Positions 17,408 to 27,793 are shown, counted from the first letter of the stretch. The stretch is 64,000 bases of DNA from an uncultured Bacillota bacterium (GCA_927441425.1 CAKMKG010000018.1:25881-89880), one strand, 5' to 3'. The notes: generated from the sequence alone by a model not told the origin. Numbers and translations: made by a program.

Positions 17408-18934
17408 TTACTTTACTCTCACATTTGTAATGTCAACCAGTTTGTCGAAAACATCTGTGTTATCATAGGAACCGTTGAATAAGCTTGCTCCTACCCCTGT
17501 TGCAAATACCCCTACAGGCACGCCTGTATGTGCATAGGAAGTCCAGCCCACACCGGCTTTATTGTTTATGATATGAGTAATGGTAACGGATAATGGATCG
17601 TAGGTGCCATAAAGAATCGCTGTATCTTCGTTCTTTGTCTTTTCTGTCTTCATTGATTCAGCGAAACCATCCTTTAATTTCTTGTATTCACCTGCGGTCA
17701 TTTCCATCGGATTGTCAGTGATCGTCTCATCAGGTGCGATCAGCCCAAAATTATCTGTAATAACAGGCATAACCTCTTCAAAGGTCAATCCATTCGTGTC
17801 CTTTTTCTTCATTTCACCAATTAACCCGTCAAAGGCTACATAGGACATCTTTTGATTTTCGAGGATATCAAAGGCGGTATCATAACCCGTTGCAGCATAT
17901 CCAATGCTCATGCCACCTGTTTCATGGTCAGCCGTTACGATGATTAAGGTTTCATAAGGATGTTTTTTACCAAAATCAATTGCTACCTGGATCGCATCTT
18001 CAAATGCAAGAACATCTGTGATTACTGATTTTGCGTCATTAGCATGTGCTGCCCAATCTATTTTCCCGGATTCAGCCATTAAGAAGAAGCCGTTTTTATT
18101 ATCCATTACATCAATACCTTTTTGAACGAAATCTGCCAGCTGCAAATCCCCTTCATCAGTATCCATTGCATACGGCATTGCACCGCTGTCCTGAAGCTTC
18201 GGACTTACCGCATAAACCTTTCCCGAGTTCTTATTCAGCGCTAATATTTCTTCCTTCGTATCTGCAATCTGATATCCTTTTTCTTCTAAAATTTCATATG
18301 CACTCCGCTTATCCTTATCTTTGTCTGTTGCTTGGCTAATGGAGCCGCCGCCGAAGTAATCAAAACCTGAGTCTGCCATCTGCAGTGCGATATCATAATA
18401 GCTGTTTCTTGACACTACGTGGGAATAATAGGACGCCGGTGTTGCATGATTGATTGTTACATTTGAAATTATGCCGATTTTCATTTTCTTCTGTTCCTTT
18501 AGCAGCTCAGTTATTGTCGGAGCAACAGTAGTCTTATCAACCATCAGGCCAATGGTCCCGCTGTGTGTCTTAACGCCACTTGCAAGGGATGTTGCAGTAG
18601 AAGCTGAGTCCGGACAGAATGAGGTGGAATCCTGTGTTGTAGCAACTCCAGCTGCTGGGAACTGAGTGAAGTTAAGCTTTTCAGGAGCAACCTCTCCCGA
18701 GGTGTTATTCCCCTCATATACTTGTGCTGAATTGATTTGCGCATAACCCATACCGTCGCCGATAAACATGAATATGTACTTGGGCGCAACTTTCGAGTTG
18801 ATTGCCGAGTTAAGTTTCGTGGACACTTTAATCAGCGATTGCTGGTCATCCTGAAAAGCACTTACGGATGAAAAACCTGCCAGAGTCGTAATTAACAATG
18901 CCAAACATAATACATAAGATAACGTTTTTTTCAT
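17408..18934 (-). CDS. Secreted alkaline phosphatase
   Basis: Signal peptide; IFMFIGDGMGYAQINSAQ, catalytic-serine motif CPDSASTATSLASGVKT, VTADHETGG. Confidence 0.93.
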   Translation of the reverse strand: MKKTLSYVLCLALLITTLAGFSSVSAFQDDQQSLIKVSTKLNSAINSKVAPKYIFMFIGDGMGYAQINSAQVYEGNNTSGEVAPEKLNFTQFPAAGVATTQDSTSFCPDSASTATSLASGVKTHSGTIGLMVDKTTVAPTITELLKEQKKMKIGIISNVTINHATPASYYSHVVSRNSYYDIALQMADSGFDYFGGGSISQATDKDKDKRSAYEILEEKGYQIADTKEEILALNKNSGKVYAVSPKLQDSGAMPYAMDTDEGDLQLADFVQKGIDVMDNKNGFFLMAESGKIDWAAHANDAKSVITDVLAFEDAIQVAIDFGKKHPYETLIIVTADHETGGMSIGYAATGYDTAFDILENQKMSYVAFDGLIGEMKKKDTNGLTFEEVMPVITDNFGLIAPDETITDNPMEMTAGEYKKLKDGFAESMKTEKTKNEDTAILYGTYDPLSVTITHIINNKAGVGWTSYAHTGVPVGVFATGVGASLFNGSYDNTDVFDKLVDITNVRVK

Positions 18935-19126
18935 TGATGTTCATTCCTCCTTTAATAATTTACTTTAACAAATTGAAATACACACCTGAAACCTTGTGAA
19001 TGTAGTATAGGAGAATATTAGCATGTCAATGTAAAATAAGAATTAGGGCGTCGTTAAATAAATGTAAAATTTTTGTAATAATACTTGAGTTTCATCAGAC
19101 CTGCAAGGAATGAAAATCAGAAATTA

Positions 19127-19158
19127 AAAAACAGACTGCCTCATTCAAGCTGAGGCAG
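19127..19158 (-). terminator. Rho-independent terminator downstream of the Cys-rich protein gene
   Basis: Minus CTGCCTCAGCTTGAATGAGGCAG TCTGTTTTTTAA. Confidence 0.8.
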
Positions 19159-19232
19159 CCCTATCTATTTTTACCTTAAAGACTTATTTAAGTTTCATGG
19201 TATTATCAACAAATACCGAATCTCTTTTATTC

Positions 19233-19757
19233 TTAACAGCAACCAGTTGTCTGACACGTAGCAATTGCACCAAGCGTTGCGTTATTTATAGTCAGAACAC
19301 CTACTGTTATAGCATTTACTGTTACAACTACCGTATAGGTACAGCAGTCGTTAAAGCAACTATCACAGTCACAGATGAAGAAGGAGAATGTAGAAGATTC
19401 TGTAATTGCGACAAGCTCCGTATAGCTAAACGCAGGACCAACAGGAACTGGGGTAAATTGGTTCACACATTGTTTGAATACTTGGAAGCTAATAGAACCG
19501 GTAAAGGCTGTAGCAACGATGTTGCTTGTAAATTCAATCTTAGCACTTGGATTGCATAAACAAGCTGTATTAAGCGTTAAAGAAGTCGGGGTAAAAGATG
19601 TTCCTACGATGGTAGCGGTTGGTATTGTAACCGCACCGGGAGTACTGCATTTAATAATTGTTGGGCATAGGTCTTCCTTCTTTTCTCTTTTCGCTTTTTT
19701 CTCTCTTCCACAAGAATCACATTCATCATCGTGATAATATCTTGAATTGGAATTCAT
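19233..19757 (-). CDS. Cys-rich DUF4489-like protein (spore-surface-type hypothetical)
   Basis: Thr/Val-rich beta repeats with CDCDSCFNDCC and C-terminal TTGCC; AGGAGG RBS. Confidence 0.6.
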   Translation of the reverse strand: MNSNSRYYHDDECDSCGREKKAKREKKEDLCPTIIKCSTPGAVTIPTATIVGTSFTPTSLTLNTACLCNPSAKIEFTSNIVATAFTGSISFQVFKQCVNQFTPVPVGPAFSYTELVAITESSTFSFFICDCDSCFNDCCTYTVVVTVNAITVGVLTINNATLGAIATCQTTGCC

Positions 19758-19889
19758 AATGAAAACCTCCTAAAAATTTTATTATAAATTATCTAATGAA
19801 AGATAATCTAAGTACAGTATTGGATAGAAAGTGCGTCTACTATAACATATGCAATTCAAGGGAAAAGGTGATTGGATGGACGATTGCTT

Positions 19890-20732
19890 CTATTTATCCG
19901 CTTCATCACTAAAATATTCAATTTCCATTTCATCTTCCAATTCTTCATCCGTCGTATATCCATCTCGAAGACATCTGTCATTGTCGAAATAGTCGGGGAA
20001 CAAAGGCCGCAGGTTTTGATCCGGATAAAATTTAGGGATCGGCGCATTGTTGAATCTGTCACAAGGGTTGTCATCCGGCTCTTCCTGACATGGTTCATCA
20101 GGAACCGGGCAGTAGCCATAAGACGGTACCAGAAGCTGGACGAGCAGTTCACTCTTTACAGTCAAGAAGTACCCCAGCGTGATATCCAGATAACAATTAT
20201 CATCATCCTCTACCAAATCACCATCCAGCGCTTCTGCAACCATTTCAATTTTTATAATATTTCCACCGGAATCTTTTGCGTTCTTATTTGTCACAAAGTT
20301 GCCTGAGAATTGAGCGATTGAATCAGGACAGTAGAATTTCCCAATTACATCGGTTCTATCAATTTCATAGAACTCGCTTTGGTTTACCCCCTCTTCATCA
20401 ATATAATCCGCATAGAAGGATATCCTGTAATGAAGAATTATTTTTTTGAAGTTGGGTTTTCTCTTGATTGCAATTTTATCCATTGAAAGCAGTGTTACAT
20501 CAAAGTCTCTGCTGCGGAGGTATCTCCTGGGATTCTCAAGCGGATCGCTCCTTAATTCACAATCTGTAGTAAGTGTGTCCGGCCCTTTACAATATACTAG
20601 ACATCTCTTAATTAGACATTGATCAAATATTTTAGGAACTTCGATGCAAACCAATTCATATGGATCAGGTAAAAGTCCCTGTTTATTTACAAGGCCTGGA
20701 CGTGGTATAAATTTTTTGAAATCAATAGACAT
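19890..20732 (-). CDS. Hypothetical protein, spore-coat-like (acidic C-terminal tail)
   Basis: VPKIFDQCLIKRCLVYCKGPD..., VPSYGYCPVPDEPCQEEPDDNPCD; AAAGGAGG RBS upstream of ATG 20732. Confidence 0.6.
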   Translation of the reverse strand: MSIDFKKFIPRPGLVNKQGLLPDPYELVCIEVPKIFDQCLIKRCLVYCKGPDTLTTDCELRSDPLENPRRYLRSRDFDVTLLSMDKIAIKRKPNFKKIILHYRISFYADYIDEEGVNQSEFYEIDRTDVIGKFYCPDSIAQFSGNFVTNKNAKDSGGNIIKIEMVAEALDGDLVEDDDNCYLDITLGYFLTVKSELLVQLLVPSYGYCPVPDEPCQEEPDDNPCDRFNNAPIPKFYPDQNLRPLFPDYFDNDRCLRDGYTTDEELEDEMEIEYFSDEADK

Positions 20733-20961
20733 AAATTTTCCTCCTTTTAAAAGGTTATGATTTTATGAAATTATGAAATACACATCACTGTATTATTAAA
20801 ATTTTTCGTGGTTTCTCAGAAGCCTATGGGTTCACCCTAACATAATGCTGCCGAGTTTATTGTTATACTCTATGATATGTGAGAGCATAAAAGAGGTGAC
20901 AACATATCATTTGAATAATGCACAATTATTGGGAATATAATTGCAGGAAGGAGGTGTGGGT

Positions 20962-22464
20962 ATGAATCATTTATATTCGTGGATATATGTAGATTATGAA
21001 AATAATATATGGAAGTTTTCCCAAAATAATAATAGCGAATTATGTTATAAAATTATGTACGGAGAAGGGAAATGGACGAAGGAAAGTCTAATCGATAAGG
21101 ACATCGTAGGATTTGCCGTAAATGTTGAGGAAGATGGGAAAATCCATATCGTATACAGCTGTACCAATGGACAAATAAAATATTGCACCTTGAAAGACAA
21201 TCAGTGGATCGGCAGAATCCTTTATCTGATGGATAGCGATAAGTTTGAGATTCGTAACTTAAAGGTAGAAATCATTAACGATGAGATGCATATCTTCTAT
21301 TTGCTGATCGAGATAAACAGCAGTAATCATGGCGTGTTGGTACATAGTATATGGAATGGAAAAGAAACGAAGACTTCTAAGCTCCTGGATATCAATTTAA
21401 TCCCTGATGTAAAGGAAAATTATATCGCAGCAGTTGACAAGGAAAACAATATCGACGTGCTTTTTATTACAGAAGAAGAGAAGGATATCACGCTGAACTA
21501 CTGCAGCTATAAAAATCGCAGGTGGACCCTTGTGAAAAGGCTGTATAGTATTCAAGGCCGGGATATCGGATTTGAAATGCTGAATGATCAGCCGTATATC
21601 CATATCTTAAACAAGCACATGGAAGGCGCCAACTTTTATCTGGATCATGTTCGCGTAGAGATGAAGGGGGATATCCAAAAGTTCAGAATACATGAAAGTC
21701 GGCAGGAGCTGATGGAACCTCTTTTATTCAAACAAGGCGAGAAGCTATGCGCATGCTGGCTGGAAGAAAATAAGATATTCTATTCATTTTTTGAGGAGGA
21801 TCATTGGAGCAGGCCAACCTACTTTAATCGAAATAATGAGTATCGGGTGAAGCGATATCATTTTTATATTGTCAGCGATCATGATGCGCCAATCAGCGAG
21901 CGAGAAATTTATGGAACGGGGGATATGAACCTAGATTTGTTTTTCCCAAGCGAATTTTCGCAAGAGGGGAAGGAATTGCTAAAAGGGGCGGCAAATCAAG
22001 AAAAAGGGATCCAGCATTACGCCAATCAAATTGATGTGCCTCAAAAGGTAGAAGCGCTTCAGAATTTAAAGCTGCGATTATATCGAGTGAAGGCGGAAAA
22101 TAAAAAGTTAAAAAATATAGTTGCTTCTGCCACTATGCAATTGCAAAAGAAGCAAGGTCTAATCGATGCACAGAAGGAAAAGATTTCTAAGATCTTAGAG
22201 CAAAAACAGAATACGGATGAGAATTGTGATATGTTCATCGAATTGCAACAACAAATGCAAAAAAAGCTGGAATATGTGAATCGTCGTTTATTAGAGGAGA
22301 AAAATCACAAGGCAGCTCTTGACAATAAATTGAAAGAATCTGAAGAAGAAAAGGCTGTGATCAGACAGCAGGTTGAGAGGATGACGGAAGAAAGAAATAT
22401 TCTAAAAAAACAACTCGAGTCTGAAAAGAATAAATCCTTTGTGGAACGGCTCCTGAAGGGCTAG
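20962..22464 (+). CDS. Hypothetical protein: N-terminal beta-repeat (propeller-like) region plus long C-terminal coiled coil
   Basis: Repeated short beta motifs (YVDYENNIWKF, VNVEEDGKIHIVYSC, EIINDEMHIFYLL, AAVDKENNIDVLFI) then heptad-rich KLRLYRVKAENKKLKN...; ATG 20962 with GGAGG RBS. Confidence 0.75.
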   Translation: MNHLYSWIYVDYENNIWKFSQNNNSELCYKIMYGEGKWTKESLIDKDIVGFAVNVEEDGKIHIVYSCTNGQIKYCTLKDNQWIGRILYLMDSDKFEIRNLKVEIINDEMHIFYLLIEINSSNHGVLVHSIWNGKETKTSKLLDINLIPDVKENYIAAVDKENNIDVLFITEEEKDITLNYCSYKNRRWTLVKRLYSIQGRDIGFEMLNDQPYIHILNKHMEGANFYLDHVRVEMKGDIQKFRIHESRQELMEPLLFKQGEKLCACWLEENKIFYSFFEEDHWSRPTYFNRNNEYRVKRYHFYIVSDHDAPISEREIYGTGDMNLDLFFPSEFSQEGKELLKGAANQEKGIQHYANQIDVPQKVEALQNLKLRLYRVKAENKKLKNIVASATMQLQKKQGLIDAQKEKISKILEQKQNTDENCDMFIELQQQMQKKLEYVNRRLLEEKNHKAALDNKLKESEEEKAVIRQQVERMTEERNILKKQLESEKNKSFVERLLKG

Positions 22465-22530
22465 ATTTTATTGGCTTCGATCCATGTTTTATGCTAAAAT
22501 TTAACTAACATAATCGAAGTGGGTGATGAA

Positions 22531-23430
22531 ATGAACAAAGGAGAGTCGAAACGAATCAAAACCGAAAAACAAGCCTTAATGGTTTCCATGTATGGCTCTT
22601 TATTCTTTGTAATTGCAGAAAGTATCATGGCCATCGCATCTTCCTCACAGTCCATCCTGCTGGATGCTGTGTATGGTTCGGCAGATCTGCTGATGGTCGT
22701 CATATCGATTTGGATCATTCCATTGCTGTATCGTCCGACTACCGAAAAGCATCCCTTCGGATTTTCCCAAGTGGAATCGATTTTTATCGTCATCAAAGGC
22801 TCCATGCTGACGGCAGTCACTGTGGGCCTCATGCTAGCCAATATTCAAATTATCCTGCGCGGCGGAAATCGTCTGAACTTCACAAGCGTAGCGATCTTTG
22901 AAGTTGCAGCGGCCATCATCAGTCTCGGAATCTTGTTCTCGATGATCCGGTTAAACAAAAGTTTGAATTCTCCCATGGTCAAAACAGAAATTAGCGCATG
23001 GATCATCGACAGCGTCGCCAGCATAGGTCTAGCCATCGCTTTCATTCTTCCTGCAATCATTCATACTGACTGGATGACAGATTTCGAACCATATCTCGAT
23101 CAGACCATAGCCATCGTACTTGCCGCCACCATATTGCCGATCCCCATCAAAACAGTCCTTCATGGGCTAAGAGACATCTTCCTGCTGGCTCCGGAGGAAG
23201 AAACGGTAAGCAGGATCAAGGAGATTGGGCAAGGCGTATTGGAACGGTATCTTACCGGGCAAGCTGTATATGACATTATCAAAACCGGTCGAAAATTATG
23301 GATCAGCATCTACTTCACAAGTCAGAACGATATGATTTCCATTTCTGAAATCAAGCAGGCACAGAAAGAACTGGAAATGGAGCTGAAAAAAGAATTTCCG
23401 GATTTATATGTTGAGTTGATTCCTGAATAA
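22531..23430 (+). CDS. Cation diffusion facilitator (CDF) family transporter
   Basis: TM1-2 AIASSSQSILLDAVYGSADLLMVV, HPFGFSQVES; six-TM layout. Confidence 0.88.
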   Translation: MNKGESKRIKTEKQALMVSMYGSLFFVIAESIMAIASSSQSILLDAVYGSADLLMVVISIWIIPLLYRPTTEKHPFGFSQVESIFIVIKGSMLTAVTVGLMLANIQIILRGGNRLNFTSVAIFEVAAAIISLGILFSMIRLNKSLNSPMVKTEISAWIIDSVASIGLAIAFILPAIIHTDWMTDFEPYLDQTIAIVLAATILPIPIKTVLHGLRDIFLLAPEEETVSRIKEIGQGVLERYLTGQAVYDIIKTGRKLWISIYFTSQNDMISISEIKQAQKELEMELKKEFPDLYVELIPE

Positions 23431-23569
23431 CATCTTTCATTGTGTTTGCTCACAACCCGCTTTGTAACCTGTTCATTAAATGATAAAGAAGGGCGACCGT
23501 GGAACAGAAATGCACGTTTCCTGCAGCCCCCGGTCAGCCCATAAACCATCCGCCAGAGATATACGTATA

Positions 23570-25225
23570 TTAATCTAGATTCTTAGGTTCAAGTTTTGAT
23601 CCAAGAAGAGCCAAAAGAATACCGGTTGCGGCACACGCGACCGAACCAATTTTTATGCATGTTAAAACAGTTGCAAATACAGCGCTTCCTGTGCTTTCAA
23701 ACATCCCTTCGAAATAATCTCCGCCGCTCCATCCCGCTTCATACCACGGAAGGAAAAAGACACCGACGATGCCTACCACCGCCAGTAACAGAAACAAAAA
23801 TGACATGCGTTTCAAATCACCGTCTGCTAGTCCGGTTTTGTTATTTACCGGAAATCTTACCGCATCTTTTTGGGCGAGTCCGCCATACTTTCTTTTCCAG
23901 ATTATGTAGAGAACAGGTCCTGAAACGAGACCTGCCATCCCACCGAGAAAGTAATCCGATCCATTGATCATAAATGAGATAAACGCAACTATAATCGGCA
24001 CGATACAAAGTAGACATAAAAACCCATAGCTCCCGGGTATTTTGAACCGATACTCTTCGGCCGGTATCTTCTTTCTCAGGATCATGGCTGAAATAAATAC
24101 CATGACATAGGAGGAAGCCAGCAAGAACACATCCAGTACGATTACCACACCAAAAGGAACCATACATAAAATCAGGTTCACTATGGCTACGGATAAAACG
24201 GCCACATAAGGAACACCATGTTTCCTGTCACATTTAACCAATAGAGACGGTGCCAGATGGTCGTCTGCGAGCACAAAGAAGCCTCTTGAACCCGATGCAA
24301 CATATGTATTATAAATAGAGCACTGCGCCAATATGGACACGATCACAAATATGACACCAAAGGCCGGTCCCCAAAAGGTGGTTACCACAGTTGCATATCC
24401 GATGCCTCCGTCGGGCGCCCATTCTTCCCATCGGCCCATGGAGCCTAATCCCGCAATCGTCGGCAGAATATAAACGGCCATAATCAGCGGAACCGTGATC
24501 AGAGTTCCTTTCGGGATCACCTGCGGGTTCTTTATCTCTCCCGCAAGAGTCGACATAGACTCATAACCCGAATACATCCACATACCGATTGAAATCCCCG
24601 AACCGATGTAGAAAATCCAGTCCACCATGCCCGTTACAGGCTCCGGCGTAAACGGGCCGATTGCCCCGGTCCAGTTCGCGAAGCCGCAAACAGCAACCAT
24701 AGCAAAGGCTAGAATTACCAAAACAGACAATATCGTGCTCACAATACCAACATCCTTGACTCCGCGTATGTTAATATAGGTAAAGATCAGAATCATAACC
24801 AGCTTTACGATAAACTCTTCCGTCCTTGACAGATCCCATTCCGCAGCTGCATATCCTCCTGCAAGGATCACGTAAAGCGTGTTGTCAATATAGATGGATA
24901 TCGTTCTCCACCAGCCCGCCTGAAATCCCCAGAATTCTCCGAGCGCTTCCTGCACCCATTTGTAATAACCTCCCTCCTGTGGCCTTACGGAGCCTAATTC
25001 CGAAGCGACCAAACCAAAGGGCAAGCCCCAGACAAAAGGCAGTACAATAAGCATGACTATCGACAAACCGGGACCCACCGAAGGGATCATTTCTTCGATG
25101 CCATAGGCACCCGCTGCCACCAAGCAAAAGATCATAAATACGACTGTGGAAACCTTAATATCATGTTTCTTAAGCCCATGGTCTTCGATGGACACGGCAA
25201 GTGTGGGTTTTTCCATATCATTCAT
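23570..25225 (-). CDS. APC superfamily amino-acid permease
   Basis: SVGPGLSIVMLIVLPFVWGLPFGLVASELGSVRPQEGGYYKWVQEALG, 12-TM pattern; ATG 25225 with AAGGAGA RBS. Confidence 0.9.
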   Translation of the reverse strand: MNDMEKPTLAVSIEDHGLKKHDIKVSTVVFMIFCLVAAGAYGIEEMIPSVGPGLSIVMLIVLPFVWGLPFGLVASELGSVRPQEGGYYKWVQEALGEFWGFQAGWWRTISIYIDNTLYVILAGGYAAAEWDLSRTEEFIVKLVMILIFTYINIRGVKDVGIVSTILSVLVILAFAMVAVCGFANWTGAIGPFTPEPVTGMVDWIFYIGSGISIGMWMYSGYESMSTLAGEIKNPQVIPKGTLITVPLIMAVYILPTIAGLGSMGRWEEWAPDGGIGYATVVTTFWGPAFGVIFVIVSILAQCSIYNTYVASGSRGFFVLADDHLAPSLLVKCDRKHGVPYVAVLSVAIVNLILCMVPFGVVIVLDVFLLASSYVMVFISAMILRKKIPAEEYRFKIPGSYGFLCLLCIVPIIVAFISFMINGSDYFLGGMAGLVSGPVLYIIWKRKYGGLAQKDAVRFPVNNKTGLADGDLKRMSFLFLLLAVVGIVGVFFLPWYEAGWSGGDYFEGMFESTGSAVFATVLTCIKIGSVACAATGILLALLGSKLEPKNLD

Positions 25226-25245
25226 TCTGATTTCTCCTTCCAAGC

Positions 25246-25309
25246 ATATACATAAAAACTTCCTTATAATAACAGATTGATGTTACTACAAGAAAGTTTT
25301 TATGTATAT
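25246..25309 (-). repeat. 29-bp-stem inverted repeat/hairpin in the leader of the APC permease gene
   Basis: Arms 25246-25274 and 25281-25309, 26/29 complementary, 6-nt loop; 16 bp of outer stem perfect; all three mismatches are G-U wobbles in the minus-strand RNA. Confidence 0.9.
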
Positions 25310-25321
25310 TACCCGAACGGG

Positions 25322-26320
25322 TCACCTCTGGGAATTAATCATATGGATCAGTTCGATTCTCGTGCTCACATCCAATTTCTCAAAGATATGATGCATATGT
25401 CGTTTGGCGGTGTTGAATGATATGTTCAGTTTTTCGGCAATGTCGGGATTGGTGTATCCGCTGTATGCCAAAAGCAGTATCTCGCGTTCTCTTTCCGTCA
25501 GGTGATGGTTTTCTGCAATTTGATCGATCACTGTGGACAGATCCCCTTCGGACTCACTTTTCACAACCCTGCTGCCTATGGAGAACAAGGGACTAAAATC
25601 CGTTTTATAAATGAAGATAATTGTAACCAGGTTCAATGCGATCAGCAGGATTCCGGTCGGATCAAACGTTTTGCCCCCCCACGCTGAATCAGGGTACACG
25701 CCATAGATATAGTTTATACTGAACACCAGTCCGGTTATCTTGAATAGAACCAATAAAACGGTAATCAGTATAACAAATCCACGGCTCCCGGACTCCGCTA
25801 ATTCCTTGATCCCCTCTACCAAGTATATCATAATAAATATTATAGCAACTGCCGCGAAGAACACATGCCCGCTTATTGCGATATACCGGGTCTGCGAATC
25901 TGCTATATAATACTGCGCATCAAGAAGAAACACCGCCATTCCGCATTCAGCGAATAAATCAATCGCAAAGATCACTTTTGTCCAGAAGTATAATTTTTTC
26001 AGTTTTTCTTTTCCGATATAATGATACACCAGATTAATCCAAGAGAAGATAAACCCAATTGTAATACCATAGTCAAAGGCCCTTCCCACAAACCCGAGCT
26101 CATCTACCTTCAATATCACTTCTCTGTAATAGAAAGAGAAAAAAGAAGCGCCTACAAGGAAGCTGAGAAACATGAAGTTTCGCATTGCTTGATACGTTTT
26201 CGCCTTTTTAAAGTCGCCGTGTATCAAGCACATCATGATCAGCGCCAAACCGCTGATGCCTAAAAAGATCGCCACCATATACTCAAAAAACAATACTTGC
26301 CCGAACACAGTTACCCTCAC
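25322..26320 (-). CDS. Membrane-bound LuxR-family transcriptional regulator (multi-TM N-terminus, HTH C-terminus)
   Basis: C-terminal HTH: LTEREREILLLAYSGYTNPDIAEKLNISFNTAKRHMHHIFEKLDVSTRIEL; about 7-8 hydrophobic helices N-terminal. Confidence 0.88.
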   Translation of the reverse strand: MRVTVFGQVLFFEYMVAIFLGISGLALIMMCLIHGDFKKAKTYQAMRNFMFLSFLVGASFFSFYYREVILKVDELGFVGRAFDYGITIGFIFSWINLVYHYIGKEKLKKLYFWTKVIFAIDLFAECGMAVFLLDAQYYIADSQTRYIAISGHVFFAAVAIIFIMIYLVEGIKELAESGSRGFVILITVLLVLFKITGLVFSINYIYGVYPDSAWGGKTFDPTGILLIALNLVTIIFIYKTDFSPLFSIGSRVVKSESEGDLSTVIDQIAENHHLTEREREILLLAYSGYTNPDIAEKLNISFNTAKRHMHHIFEKLDVSTRIELIHMINSQR

Positions 26321-26334
26321 TTTACGGTCATATT

Positions 26335-26367
26335 AAAAACGGGCAATACTTATTCAAGCATCGCCCG
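26335..26367 (-). terminator. Rho-independent terminator of the NhaC-family gene
   Basis: Minus CGGGCGATGCTT GAAT AAGTATTGCCCG TTTTT: 12-bp stem with GU pairs. Confidence 0.88.
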
Positions 26368-26446
26368 ACAGTTTTTAACTATAATTTTATTACTTATAGT
26401 TTACGTCCGAAATTTTAATAATTCAAGCTATTTTTTATTGCTTCCT

Positions 26447-27793
26447 TTACATAACAAATCCGAAAATGATAAACAAAATCGTCGCAAGTACAAACGGTAT
26501 TGCTATGTATGGAAGCGCACATCTTGCATAATCCATGTTTTTGATCTGCGTCGTTCCGCAGGTGATCGTCGCTGCATCGCTGAAGAAGCATGCCTGACTG
26601 CCGAAGGCTGAAGCCGAGATGATTGAAGCGGCTGCCAGTGATAAATTAACGTCCATAGCGATTGCCAACGGAATGATGATCGGGAATGAAATCGCTGCGA
26701 TGCCCCAGAAGCTTCCTACAACGAACATGAGGATCGCTACCGTCACAAAGCAAACTGCAGGAAGCAAGCCTGGGCTGATTATGCTTGCAACATTGGTGAT
26801 GACAAAATCCGTCAGTCCGACTGAATCATTTGCACGCTGAAGGATAAAGGCGATGATGATCAGCATGATGACAAACAGCATATCCCGGAAGCCTTGAACG
26901 ATCCCGTCACAAAGATCCCAGAATTTCATCAATTTTTGAGGGACAAACATCAGGAAGCAGACAACAAGCGCGATAATAACGCCATATAAGGCCTCTCCGG
27001 TTGTAATGGTAACAATCGCCGCAACCAGCATAGGAACGATGAAGTTAAATGCACTGGATTTGTTTGCATCTTCCGTTGCAACTTGATCTTTAAACTCTTC
27101 ATAGGTGCTATCAGGCAGAACCTGACCTGCTTTGGCACGTTCCTCCGCTTTTTTCAGCGGTCCGTACATCGGTACAATGCCGAGGATCACCAAAGGTACC
27201 ATGAGGACTGCAATCCATGGATAAAACATAAACGGAATCGCCGCAAAATATGCGGAAGCGCCGCCCTCGATTCCCACCGCCTCCATCTGTGCCAGCATAA
27301 ATGCAAACCATGTTGTCGCAGGAATCAAAACGCATACGTCGGTACCTGTCGAATTGATGATATAGGCCAGGTACTCTCTGGAAATATTAAACTTGTCAGA
27401 TAGTTTTCTCATTGCGGCTCCGACTGCCATCGCATTGATGTAATCGTCTATAAATACGATAATACCAAGGATCCATGTGGCCAATAGCACTTTTTTTCTG
27501 CTGGTGGCTACTTTTTGAATCAGATTAGAAAAGCCCTGGGCTCCTCCGCCTTTGTCCAGCCAGATGATCAGCACACCAAAAAGGCCGACAACCAATGCGA
27601 TCCATACCGTAACTGCATCCATCATGACCGCATAGGTAGCATCGATAAAAGCCGTAAAAAATCCGGAGGGTCCTGCGGAAATCAAAAATCCGGTGACCGC
27701 TCCTACCAGTAAAGGTTCCAGAATTCTCCTTGTTGCCAATGCCAGTATAATTACAAGTGCAGATGGGATAAGACATACAATTCCGTAATCCAT
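26447..27793 (-). CDS. Na+/H+ antiporter NhaC family protein
   Basis: LEPLLVGAVTGFLISAGPSGF, GIIVFIDDYINAMAVGAAMR, CFFSDAATITCGTTQIKNMDY; ATG 27793 with AGGAGG RBS. Confidence 0.88.
   Translation of the reverse strand: MDYGIVCLIPSALVIILALATRRILEPLLVGAVTGFLISAGPSGFFTAFIDATYAVMMDAVTVWIALVVGLFGVLIIWLDKGGGAQGFSNLIQKVATSRKKVLLATWILGIIVFIDDYINAMAVGAAMRKLSDKFNISREYLAYIINSTGTDVCVLIPATTWFAFMLAQMEAVGIEGGASAYFAAIPFMFYPWIAVLMVPLVILGIVPMYGPLKKAEERAKAGQVLPDSTYEEFKDQVATEDANKSSAFNFIVPMLVAAIVTITTGEALYGVIIALVVCFLMFVPQKLMKFWDLCDGIVQGFRDMLFVIMLIIIAFILQRANDSVGLTDFVITNVASIISPGLLPAVCFVTVAILMFVVGSFWGIAAISFPIIIPLAIAMDVNLSLAAASIISASAFGSQACFFSDAATITCGTTQIKNMDYARCALPYIAIPFVLATILFIIFGFVM

Noticed and set aside
19856-20306. 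Small ORFs on both strands overlapping the 19890-20732 gene
   Set aside because: Out-of-frame shadows of a gene with a good RBS and family-like sequence
23478-23541. GC-rich inverted pairing gggcgaccg...cggtcagccc between converging CDF and APC genes
   Set aside because: Possible convergent terminator, but the loop is very long and there is no U-tract on either strand
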